Assembly (NCBI GenBank): GCA_942486035.1
Contig: CALNXK010000022.1
Location: 4,234,001-4,298,000 of the forward strand
Length of the DNA: 64,000 nt
Reading direction: 5' to 3'
Origin: Porites lobata
Taxonomy: Eukaryota > Cnidaria > Anthozoa > Scleractinia > Poritidae
Positions 1-12,300 of this stretch are shown piece by piece. The stretch's first letter is position 1. Each line of letters starts with the position of its first letter. The notes under the pieces are model-generated. The model saw only the letters and a list, made by a program, of their open reading frames with translations. It made no database searches and was not told the DNA's origin. Both the position numbers and the translations under genes were made by a program.

Positions 1-115
1 GAATTTCTGATCTGTCACATCACCTCTTTGAAGCCTTTTCTGCTGCTTTATCTCTTCCTTTGCTCACGAGCAACCCGATGGTAACTTCAAACACTGCTGT
101 TATGATCGAACTCAT
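1..115 (-). pseudogene. 5' end of a coral NLR-like/TPR family gene, frameshifted and cut by the window edge
   Basis: Reading leftward from an ATG at 115, the first residues are MSSIITAVFEVTIGLLVSKG, followed by RDKAAEK. This matches my memory of the N-terminal domain of a large family of coral NLR-like and TPR proteins. The frame meets a TGA about 30 codons in. Moving one base near 31-40 (a run of As in the coding sense) restores the family-like continuation RGDVTDQKF up to the window edge. This is therefore either a young pseudogene copy or an assembly homopolymer error. Only about 38 codons are visible, so the rest of the protein cannot be judged. It lies downstream of INTS5 in the same orientation. 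Family membership is inference from memory. Confidence 0.5.
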
Positions 116-303
116 GCTTTAAGTTTCATTTGCGTATGAAACTCCCTCAGTTGTTGTGTTGCAAACTTACAGATTGAATTTCGGATTACAGGATTATGTC
201 ATGACAAGGAATTTGTGGAGATCAAAGCACGTGGGGAATGCGGACATTTTTAAGTAACTCAATAAAACACTCACAAGCATAAAATGTCGGCCAGCACGTA
301 TCC

Positions 304-3300
304 TCATCTACTGGGAAACGGATATTTTTTGCTTCCGGATCGCTCTTCTGTCCACATCAGAGAAAACGGTAGTTTTTTATAAAACGCTCTCTCGACAGCT
401 GGGGACACTGTTTTCCTGTATTCGATTGTGTGGACAAATACAAACGGAACCTTTGTAAAACGATGACGTGACAGTATCTTATCCAGCACATAATAACAGT
501 ATTTCACTGACACTAAGCCATATTCTAAGGACTTCTTAGTGGTAAAAAATCTTAAGTCAATTCACAAATACGTTCTAAATTTTAAATGCCAAGCCTAAAG
601 TGTTTCCTTTCTCGAGAACCAACAACGGAGACCAACGAACAACCCTTGCACGTTTGACCCAAACGCCCGTTTCATTCCTGACCCGACTGACTGTCCCTAG
701 GCCTCCGAGGATGTACTAGACAAGCCTATTCCCGGTTGGGGGGAATTCCATATGACAGTGATGCTCGTTTAGAGGTAGAACGTGCAGATTTTGGACGGGA
801 AGCCAATATGTTTTACCCAAAAAGATATCGCTTTGATAAAAAAAAAAAATGAAATGCCTTTATACTGAGTTGGAGAATGGTCTCAGTTTAGGGGTCAAAT
901 AAATCCTAAACCACGCCCAGATTAGTCTCCTTTAGAGTACCCCCACCCCACTCCCACGGGGAGGGACTATTGTGCTTGGCATGACTGGTAGGACAACTTT
1001 ATCAACTAAGCAGTTGTTTTAAAGGAGCAGAAGGAGAATTTTAGAACGATTCAAGACCATTCCGAATAAAAATATAAAAATGTCGTTTTGAAACGGATAC
1101 ATTGTTACTACCGCTGCGCACGTAATCCGTAGCTACCATGAAACCACGTGCTTTGAAATCTGATACTTTGTGAGTTTTGTCAATTTGGAAGCTTTGCTTA
1201 TGGAACTCAAAACAGTGGGTAAGTTTTCCTCTTGAATAAAAACTTTTGAAAATTCATAGTGTCGTTTTTAGAAAACCTAACGGATTTACATTGGATTTGA
1301 CATAACATACTTCATCGTCAATAAGAAGGCCAGGTTGTTGAAATCTGGATCTATTCGGAAAATCAATAAAATACGCATTTTAAGTGTTTTCGACTTTGGA
1401 CCGAACAAATCACATACATACCCCTAAGAAAATTTTCTTTCCAAATGTCAAGAGAGGGAAATGGTAAAAACATGGTAAAAAGCAAAGAATAAATTTCTTT
1501 GGGTTTCAGAAGACCAAATACAGCGCCAACTCGGCTTAGGGGAGGAGGTAGCCAACTCGCCTAAACAACGAAATTAACTTTATCCGTAAGAAATGCTGTT
1601 TTGCGGAGATTCCAGGAATGGCAATTGCATTAACATTGTTTGCTTACCATTTGACGACAAAATCCGGTTGGGGTGTCGAAAACATAATGGAATCCGGAAT
1701 GAACGGATTACCTCAAAACGTTCTCCTCAATTTTCGGTGGGAATTTCCGAAATTTTCTGTCAAATGGTAAGCATGCTATTTCTCCTGGGTATCACAGTCG
1801 TCCCAAGAGAAATTGAAGACAATGGTTATGTATTATTAAAAAAGAAAAGGGGGGTTGGGGGGGGAAGGGGAGGCGTAAACGAGGTGTATTATGGGCAATG
1901 TGAAAATGGTGAATTGGACTAAGAACGTGTGGAGTCAACAGTATCAGTATGGAGGTACGAGCCGACGTATTAGATGTTAAGCCATACATGTACGAACAAA
2001 CATTCAGTAGAAACGCACCTTGGTCATAATGTCAGTGATAAAGCACGTGACTTTAAACCGAAGTGACGATTGGTCAATTGATGCCCCTCTGTACACTTCC
2101 CAACTGGACATAATAGTCGCGAGGAGACTGGATACTAGAGGACTGCACTTGGAAAGTGACGACACCCCTAAACAATTGAAAGCCAGATAAAAAATACCAC
2201 ATACCGTAAGTACTCGAATAAGCGCCGTCGTTGTTGTTGAAGCTCCCTATTGTATTCTTAAGGGGGCGGAGGAGGGCGTGCTAATTCGAGGAGTGACACT
2301 TATTTGAAGCTCGGTGCTTACATACTCGTGTACAACTCAAAGTAAACGAAATGAGTTCTATCATGATTTTCCCCTGAGCTGCTTACTGACCTCTGGCAAC
2401 AATGCTTATTAGAGACCACAGAATCGGGTTCTCGTCAAATGTTTTCTTTATCCGTAAATCACTGCAGAGAAAAAAAATTACGTTAAGAAACGAGTTACTC
2501 TGGGATACAGAAAGCATAGTTGAACAATACAGTTTGCCATGTGACAGATGCGTAACTTTAGGACAATACAAGTTGACAAGCCTGAGAAAACTGCTGACAT
2601 TTCGAGGCACCACCAGTAGTTTCCCTGCGAAATGACTCCTGAGGAACAAGCCAGGAGAAATTCCATACTGATGATGTGTCACTACCCAGATCTGGCCAGT
2701 TTTTCTATCGGCAGTGCCGCGAGAGAAATTTCCTTCAACCAATCAAAAGCACTACCCAGATCTGGGTAGTGAAACGTCATCAGTATGGAATTTCTGCGCT
2801 CGTTCCTCAAACGTCGTTTCGCGGGGAAACCAGTGGTAGCGTCGTGAAATTCGACTGCTTTTTGAGGCTACGAAAAACGGTTCTTTATGTTCCCTTACCG
2901 TTCTACAGTAAACTTGAGGCTTTCATCGTCAGGCCAATCAAAACTAATGGGCACAACATCCGGGCAAACGAGCTCCATTATCAACAGAGCTAAAGAGTCT
3001 ACGTATTTATAATGAAGGGTTAAGTTGGCATGATCCAGATCATCATCCTGGTCATAGGTGCAGCACAGAGTGAAAACCACGTCCGTAAAGACTTGACTCG
3101 TCTGAAGCCATGCTTGGAGCTATAACATAACGTGTTTTTCCTTTAAGCTACGGTCAAACGGGCAACAAAAACGTGACACTTATTTTGCAACATTGCTGCA
3201 AAACGCGTTGAAAAGCGCTGTTGCGCGTATTACCACCTACCTTCAAACCTGTCTTGTGACGAATCAGGTTGTTGCAAGTGGCGTGAATACTGACTTCTGA

Positions 3301-6300
3301 TTGGGTAAAATTACGCGGTACTCGCACTATACACAGGAGTTACGTGCAACATGTACAGAGTTTGTTGAAAAAGTAGAACTACTCGCTACTTTTTGCAACC
3401 ACTTTTCGCAACTTGCAGCGACCCGATTTGTTTTAAGACGGGTTTGGTGTGGGTGGTAAAACGCGCAACATCGCTGTTCAACTCACTTTGCGGCAATGTC
3501 GCAAAACAAGTTGCACGTTTTCGTGGCCCGTTTTACCGTACCTTTAGAAGCAACACTATATCACACAGGTTTTTACAAAACGGCCAATAATCCTTCTTTC
3601 CTCAAAGGAAATATGTCAAGCAAAGTCACAATTTTAATTGTACAAAACAAACAGTGTCTATAATCTTGACAGAGAATTGTCCTCATTTATAATTTGCAAC
3701 GTTTTCCTCTGACTTACCCGGCCAAAAAAAACTTAAATTAACAAGGATCTCATAAACTTTACAAAGTGTTCGCGTCAGACCTGTAGGGTATTTACATGTC
3801 AGTGCCACACAGAACTTTCACTAATTTTTTTTTAAGCACGTAAACAACCTACCACGCTTTTCAGTGCGTTGTATGCTCAGACTAGGCTATAGTTTGCGGC
3901 ATGCATGGGAAGAGCATTAGGAATAGGCATTTTTTTTTTAATAACCATGTAATAAGAAGCCAAGTCTTAACTTTCTATCGTTCAAACGTTTTTTTTTCAT
4001 CTCAAAGATACTTCACCTCAGCTGTGTCGAGTCTGTTTGTTCGGTTGCTTTTTGCGATATCACCTACAATCCCGCTGAAGAACACAGACGACGGAGTAAG
4101 AGGAAGATGAGATGAAATGTGAGGATTTCTGTTCCGCTCCAATAAAGAGACTTTGATCTTTGTTAAGTCTGTATCAGAATCACTCGGTTCATCTACATTG
4201 AACAAAGAAAAGACAAATCCAATTAGACAAATACTCGTTATGCGCACTAAACCTTGCCTTTTAGTTCTAGTTTGCCCCTTTAAAGGCTCTTAAATTAACT
4301 ACAGTCGTGGACAAAAGTCTTGGAGCACATTTGTATTTGTGGGGCTCTCTTTAAATCATGCATGCCCAGCCCCTCCCCCACCCCACAAACTACAGGTTGG
4401 ACGCGTGTACCCAGAATCTTTCCCGAGTTTCATTTTTGTATAGGGTGGGGGGAGGTAGAACTGCAAGACATTTTGTACTGTTTTATGAGGGCACCCAGAG
4501 ATTACAGAAAATCACGAATACTGGATTGCTGTCCCAAGGACTTTTACACGCGACATCAACTTGTCGAGCTACAAAGCTAAGCCAAAAATCGTCTGTTAGA
4601 ATCCGGCAATACGCGTAATATTTAGCTTACTTCTGACCTGGTAAAATCCCTCCAAATAAGGGCACATGTTCCTGTGGAGAAACAGGACATTTGTGTTACA
4701 GCGTGGAAATTATTTGAAAGAGGGATTTAAGACTAGGTAAACAACTTAACATATACTAGGAAAAGTTCTCACCGTAAGAACTTTACTACACTTCAAAGGG
4801 GCGTGAGAGACTGGATTTTTTATGCTTTCACCTAGATTCTCTTACTTGACCAAATTGACCAAGGAGGCGCATTTTGTACCGAAATCTCAGCAGCCACTTG
4901 GAGATCGAAAAGGTTGCTGGTAAAGGTGGCCTCTTTTAAAACGACCATTTCCGGGTTGCACTGGAGACCAGCAGGATGGTGTTGCGTCGAATTGTATTTT
5001 GGGACTGTTTTGGGGGACGAATTTGGACCCAGTTCGCTGCACGATAGCATCCCCAAAACAAACCCATAGTGCAATTCGATACAACACAAAATAGATAACT
5101 ACCAGAAAAGCAACGAATATGCCATTTTTATATACTACTTTGGATTTCATAAGATTGTATGTGTTTTGGGGACTTTTTTTGCGCCAAAAGGACACTTTGT
5201 GAGTGCTATCAAGCAAACGCGATTTTTTGTTTTCAGCATAGACTTCTGAATATGAAAGCAGCTTCCTGTCATTTCCCATTGGAATTAGAAAAAAACTCAC
5301 GTTTATTGATGTTTGCCGCAGCCATTTTGAGGTCTTGTAATGACAGGTCTGTAGACAGAAATTATTTCAGTGGGGTCTGCAACGAACGGAAAATTCTCGG
5401 AACATCCCATCATACGGCGAGAAAAGAGCGAAGCGATGCGGCTTTCAGGATTTCCGTTTCCAGACCTTGCAGAAGCCGACCCCGTTTTTACAGTTCAAAG
5501 TGACCGACACAAACATCGACAAACTGCTATTGTAATTGTATGGAAAGAATGGTTGTTAGTGATTTTTCTTGCTATTTAATTTTACCTTTTGCAGAACCCC
5601 TTCTACAAGCAGTCTTAATAAATAAAACCTGCATCTGTCATCCTTGGATAAAAGAACAAACATCTTTCTGGACAGTTTGATAGACTTTACTGTATCTGGA
5701 AAGCAGACACGCACATTAGTGAACATTAAAAGCGAAAAGCAGCACATCTTTAGAAAACAATATCTAGTTTATGAACGTAGCAAATGAAATGAACACAAGA
5801 GAATCCTGAAAGAGCTATTCCATTTGGCAGAAATATCAGTTTGTGAATTCTCATGAACATTCTATGGTGCCTTTATGTTATCATGTTCTTTCTAAGCAGT
5901 TCACGCATAGTGTTCACCATGAAGACAAGTGATAAACTGTAGGTTGTGAATCCTAACCACTTGTACTTCCAGAAGTAGTCAAAGTCAAAATTTCTCTTAT
6001 TAGAATGCAGAAAGAAAAAAAGGGTCTTAGTACTCCCAAAGATTTTTCAGTTAAGTGGGTACACCGTTGGATTTCATCGACAAACTCAAAGGTTAAAACC
6101 ACGGCAAATGGCAGACTCAGGTTGAGAATTTCTCAAAAGAGAAAATGGGCAGATAAAAACAGTCTAACATATGTCTTTTGGAAGAAAATAACGTGAAACT
6201 ACTTATTTTTTTAGAAGTAAAAAAACATTTACAGGCAAGAAAAGGGAAAACTCGGTCACGTGGCACAAATTCACGTTTTGCCGTTTGCCGTAAACATGAC

Positions 6301-9300
6301 TCTAAATCTCTCTATTCGCTCTTGGATTGAACCAAGGAAGTGCGGTCGAGTCGTAAAAGCTCTTTGGGACGCTCTGGCGGCGGGGCGAGAAAAGGAAGGA
6401 GAGCGTGCAACTATGTCGCGCAATATTTGAATTTCTGCATCGAAAAATGTCGATGCGAATTGCTGATTGGCAGAGATGACATTAGTAATGACGTCATTAC
6501 CCTCGACACGTGTTTTTTAATGCTTGTTTTCATTCGCGCTGATTGGCGGAAATCTGACAGCACAGTCGACGCGGAGCCACAGGGGACTTGGAATTCCAGA
6601 GACGTGGTTGCAAGCTCTCTTTCCTTTTCCCGCTCCGCCGCCAGAGCGCCCGGGAGAGCTTGCTCGCAAGCTAAGTCATAAGAGAGTCGGACTAGTAATC
6701 TGGTGGTCCCGTTCAAGTCCCACTCTAACGACTCACTGGATTTGTTAATATTATCCTGTTCCAGGCTCCGAGATAGTCGGGTCCGTGGATATAAATTGAA
6801 AGATTCTCGAACACGAAAATAAAACGGGATGAAACTCTCTTTTTCCTGCCACCGTCCTCTTTTCTCAGATCGCGCACTCACATTTTTGTGTGCCTTTCAC
6901 TCACGTCATCCCTACTACCTGAGAGCCTGGAACTGGCTAATATAATACTAAAATCATTTCTTACCTGTTATATTCCCAGATTGGTTTGACAGTTTGTGAA
7001 GGAGCTTGTAGAACAATCCGACACAGTTACGGCACAATTTCATCACGTTAGAAACTTTATCTGGCAACGTTTTGTTAAAGGACAAAATAAATTCTAGAGC
7101 CTTCAAAGATACGTCCATGTTAGGATGAAGCAGCAAATTGACGAATACACTGTGATGCTTTTGGAGGGACAATGATAAGTTTGATCTACAAAAGTAAGAC
7201 AGGAATAATTAATACCCAAACTAAACATCGCAAACTCAACAAAAGCACATGGGGTTCGGGACATCTACGAAGTAACTTCGGGTAAACTTCGGGCATCTTC
7301 GGGACGAAATGCAGAGGCGGATCCAGGATTTTTTTAGGAGGGGTTGCACTCGTCTCTTGCTCTACTTCAACACCGATAACCCACATAGATTTTTTTTTTT
7401 GCAGAATACCAGTTGTATTAGAAAACCGCAGGTCATCTCGGGGGGGACCCCGCCCCTGAAATGGGGATTCTTCATAGACCTTTGAAAAACGTCAGGTTAA
7501 CTTTGACATCGCCGTGGATCTAAATGGCAAAATTACAAATCGTAATTTATTCACCCACGGAGCACTTTTGAGTTCTTAAGAACTTGTTGAAACGTGTCCG
7601 CGCGTTCCAGATCGAATTGAAATTTAAAAGGGTTGGTTTTTAAGGAGAGGAGAAAACCGGAGTACTTAGAGAAAAACCTGTCGGAGCAAAGGAGAGAACC
7701 AACAACAAACTCAACCCACAAAAGCGTTGACGCCGGGATTTGCACCCAGGCCACAAAGTGATACCCCAGGAGAGTGCAATTTGGGATTAAACATACTTTC
7801 ATCCGATTAGAAACAAGCAATTTTGTCAAAAGTGCTATGATCTAAGATATTCAAGTACTCTACAGGTCACGTTGAATGCACTATTATATTAAACAGCAGC
7901 ATACGCCATTAACTGTGCGAAGAGTTTCAGATTGACACATGATTCCCGTGTCTTTTTTTTCGATGAAATTGCTCTACCGCAGCTTATCCTGGTTCTTAAA
8001 GCACCAAGGAGTATTTTTTTTTCAGCTGTTCAAAACTGTAAGAAACTGTTCAACCAAAAAAGAATGCCCCTACGCTTTTCTTTCCATACCTGAACAAAAG
8101 ATGGATATCCTTTTGAACGAACATGAGCTGATAGAAATTACTCAGCACACCCAATATCTAAGGAAATAACCAAAATATCATAGATAATCATCACGGTAAT
8201 ATTGGGATAGTCCTTCATAGGACCCGCTTAAACCGCATAACATCAAATCTTTGGAATCTCCTTCTACTGTCAAGACTCACTTTACAACTTTTTGTAGTAA
8301 AAACATACGGTGCATAATTTAGTATTAATGATTACATGCAGGTTAAGGCCAAATTATTGTTAGGGCACTACTATTACAAAAAAATAATGAATAATATGAA
8401 TTTCAAATACATATTTGAACTGACAAATGAAGAATTAAATGTAGATAAGATCATCAAACTTAAATATGCAACTTATGCAGTTGCAAAAAGAAAGACTGAA
8501 AAAAATTCAATTTCAGGCTTTCTTTTCGCAACTACATAAGTTGCACATTTAACTGTGATGATCTTCTCTGCATTTTATTATTATTATCTTAAGAACTCGT
8601 TGAAACGTGTCCGCGCCTTCCAGATCGAATTGAAATTTAAAAGTGTTGGTTTTTAAGGAGAGGAGAAAACCGGAGTACCTGGAGAAAAACCTCTCGGAGC
8701 AAAGGAGAGAACCAACAACAAACTCAACCCACAAAAGCGTTGACGCCGGGATTTGCACCCAGGCCACAAAGTGATACCCCAGGAGAGTGCAATTTGGGAT
8801 TAAACATACTTTCATCCAATCAGAAACAAGCAATTTTGTCAAAAGTGCTCACAGTATTATAATTACTATTATACCTTATTTGAGTCTGCAGTAGCCGCAG
8901 GAGACTTGATGAAAGACACACAACTTTTTAGAACATGGTCAAGCAAATGACTGTGGTATAACTCCACTTCTGAATGTAGCTGAACAAATAATTGAAGCTA
9001 CAAACAACAAGACAAAGTAACGGTTAGTTAATGTTGTACCTCAATAAATTTAACAAAGGGGCAACAATTTTCAATGGTCTTTAGTAAAAATAACGCCAAA
9101 ATGTTTAAGTGGAACCACGAGAAGCAGGCGAATGGTTTCACTGCAAAGTTTTTTTACAATAACATTGACAGTTTTTGACGTCCACTTCCGTTGAGGTTTC
9201 TCGGAAAAACGAGAGCAAGAAAGAGAAAAACACCATCATCTCGCCATTGACCACAGCTCTCAACCGATCAGAGTGCAAAAACTCTCCCAGTTATTGAAAA

Positions 9301-12300
9301 AAAAAAAACATAATTTAGGGGGAAGGAAGACTAATTATACGGGGAAGTTCCAGCTGGCATTAACTAAAACCCAGAACAACCCAGAAAACCGAAAAGAGGT
9401 AAAATGAAAAAGCAAACAGAAACACTAACCCTAATCAGTAAAATAAAATATGGTTCTGCAAAGTCGTGTAATTTTTAAAGGTTATCAAGGTTACTTGTAG
9501 TAAAAGAAGAGCATCATTTTTTGAACATTCATCGTTGAGTTACCGTTTTGGGATTTCTGCTTCTTAAAATGATTTGAGTGAGACTTGCTACAGCTGATGA
9601 TTGTCCATTATGTATGGCTAAGATGACCAACATCCGGAAAATATTTGAAATCCTGTTACAAGTAAAAGTAAAGAATTAAGAGCAAGTTAAGGGACTTTGT
9701 TACAAAGACATGTTTTTGTCATTTTTTGTTGGAAGGTCAAAGTCCTGCTAAAACTATGATACTGAATATCAAGCATAACAATACCAATAATTATTACCAG
9801 ACGAAAACAGTTAAATGAATTCGCCCTCGGCTAGTGATTGACAAGCTTTTCGAGTGTTCTCCCAACATCCCAAATTGGTTATCACGCCGGTAAACCCATA
9901 GAAAGTGTGGTCTATTGCTTTTAATGAGTTTACCGCCACAATAAACCATAGGTTTTTAACCAATCAGAACGTGCGTACTATCTTAGTTATTTTATAAATA
10001 ACTATAATTATAAATAATCTGTATATGGAGGTGCATAGCATTAATTTGTATGCCTGAAATACAAAGCAAGTTTAAGTAATATACAAATACTAGATAACAA
10101 TAAAATTGATAGGTTCAAAAGATAAAAGGAAATATAAAATAAATAAATGAATCAAAACTGAATAAATAAAGACACATGAGTTTAACACATCTTTTAAATA
10201 CCAGTATAAATGGTAGTTGATTTCTTTTTAATGACTGAATGAAAGTCTGGGATTGATTAAATCAAGGTATGGACATAAGCATAAGTCTCCTCACGTAGAA
10301 AAAGTTGTATTAATGTTTGCTAAAGACTTTTTTGAAGGACGTTATAATAATTGTTTGCCATTTTATACATTGCAATACAGTTCATGAAAACATTACTTAC
10401 TTGCTGCCAGTGGAAGTCAGCAGACCTTGGCACAGTTGAGGTGAATGGCAAGTCATAGCAGCAAGGAACTCGTTCTCTGTCTTGCTGGCATCAAGTGAAG
10501 ACACGGCAGAGTTTCGGTGAAAAAGGCTATGTCTATGGAGGGCAATTTCCTGAAGTCTGTTCAGCAGCAGTTGCTGTAGAACAGCAACATGAGATCACAT
10601 TAGGTCATTGCATTGTCAGAAATAATAGATAACTTTTGTGAAAGGTTTGAACCCAGGAGTCATTTCAAAAGTAGGTTGAGTTTGATTGTCCAGGTGAATG
10701 TAGTCCTGAATAGGACTGTTGTTGTTGACAGTGATTGACGTTTCGACAACCTGTGCGGTAGTCATCTTCAGAGTCAAAGTGAGTTGTATCACGTCAGTTG
10801 ATGGTATTATACTCTGGTTATTGATCTGATTGCTATTACTTAGTTATTATTTAGTTACTATTATTTTGTTAACAAAGAGCTCACCATGATAAGAGTAAAT
10901 GTCTTTTGCACTTCACTTTGCATTGGGTCAAGTTCTATAACAAAAAATATTAATTATGAATCATTTTGAATACTTTAACAAATAAAAAATTCAAACATAA
11001 GTGTTAGGCAGAGGTTGTTATCAACAACACTACCATCATCATTATTATTTTTGCCATAGATATAGCTATTACTGAGATGGACAAGTCACCTTTGTTCTCA
11101 GGTTCCTGACAGTTCTCAAGCAGAAGCTGGAAAACTTCTAAAGCACCCTCTCCAGTTTTTACAATCACATCAACCACAGACAATACCAAGCTGGGTAAAA
11201 AAACAAAAAACAAAAGAATGGCGTCAAAAGACATGAAAAAGAACAACTCTTGAAAGAGGTAGTCCCTTCAGCCCTTATAGAGCCAAAAACTTTGATGCAT
11301 TTTCACTGTGGAGTCAAGATATCACAAACTCTAGTATAACAACATTAATTATGTTTTATCCCAGTTGTACTAAAATGTATGAAACATGTTTTCTTGAAAT
11401 GATGAAACTATTTGATTTGAAGAGAAACAACTAATAATCTGTAAACCCATGAAATTGTTGACTAAGCAAACTTGAATGGACAAAATTAGTTAAGATAACT
11501 TTCTCACAGTTACACATGGTTTCTTTTCTTCAGAAGAAGTCTACATGAACATGTGCATGTATACCTCATTTTCTTTTCATCTCTTTTTCTAGACTGCTCC
11601 AGCAACAGAACAAAAACATCTGGGGTCACTATTAATCAAAGCAAAAAAATATCTTGATTTAATTTACATTTCCTTGATTTCCATTTCATACTTATTACAC
11701 AGATCATGGCAGATAATGATATAATAAGACTTCAAAGTTGCAGGTTTCATTTTCCTCAAGTTTGAGCAACTCTTAATACAAGTTTAACAGTTACAATAAC
11801 ACAAGTCTTAATTATTCATTATTCAATGAATTACAAATACACTACTTACAGATCTCAAGGAACTCTGTTATAGTTCCTTTGAGTAAGTTAGGTGACAATG
11901 TAGCAATGTGTAGAAGAAAAGGAAGAGTGGCTAACTGTTCATCTGTTTCCATATTTGACTTTGAAGAGCTAGAAATACTTTTCTAAAGCAATAGCACAGG
12001 TAATATTAACAGTTTGTCACATAGCCTGTAAGCAAGCTCTTAGGTGGGGCAGGGGTGGGGAGTTTGAGTAGGAGAATTGGTGGTTAAAGTAGAGTATTGA
12101 GCTTATGATTTAGCAGTTAATGAACTGATTTCTTTACAGGATCATTCCCTTTTTTCTTTGCATTTTTTTTTGTGTAGCTCTGGGAATAGTGCAGTAATTT
12201 TATTGGGAACAATACAGTGCTGCCAATGAAAATTGATCTACTTTATTCATGTATCATACTATCTCATCTAAGCCATGCAAACCTTCTCAAATTGCTGCAG

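Noticed and set aside
4887..5300. 137-codon minus-strand open frame in an INTS5 intron
   Set aside because: It overlaps a fold-back element, has no recognisable domain and no splice relation to the phase-consistent INTS5 exons.
6411..6881. 156-codon minus-strand open frame
   Set aside because: It coincides with the GC-rich arms of the MITE at 6358-6671; the frame is a by-product of composition.
7551..8842. Two about 95-codon frames with near-identical products, possible tandem genes
   Set aside because: They lie entirely within the dispersed 262-bp repeat copies inside INTS5 introns, on the same strand as INTS5, without promoter or splice context.
10700..10800. Hammerhead-ribozyme-like core (CTGAAGA ... 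GAAAC) on the minus strand of the dispersed repeat
   Set aside because: The two core boxes, a possible stem II and a 5-bp stem III (TGACG/CGTCA) can be drawn. Stem I does not pair and the cleavage-site nucleotide would be G, so a working ribozyme is not supported.
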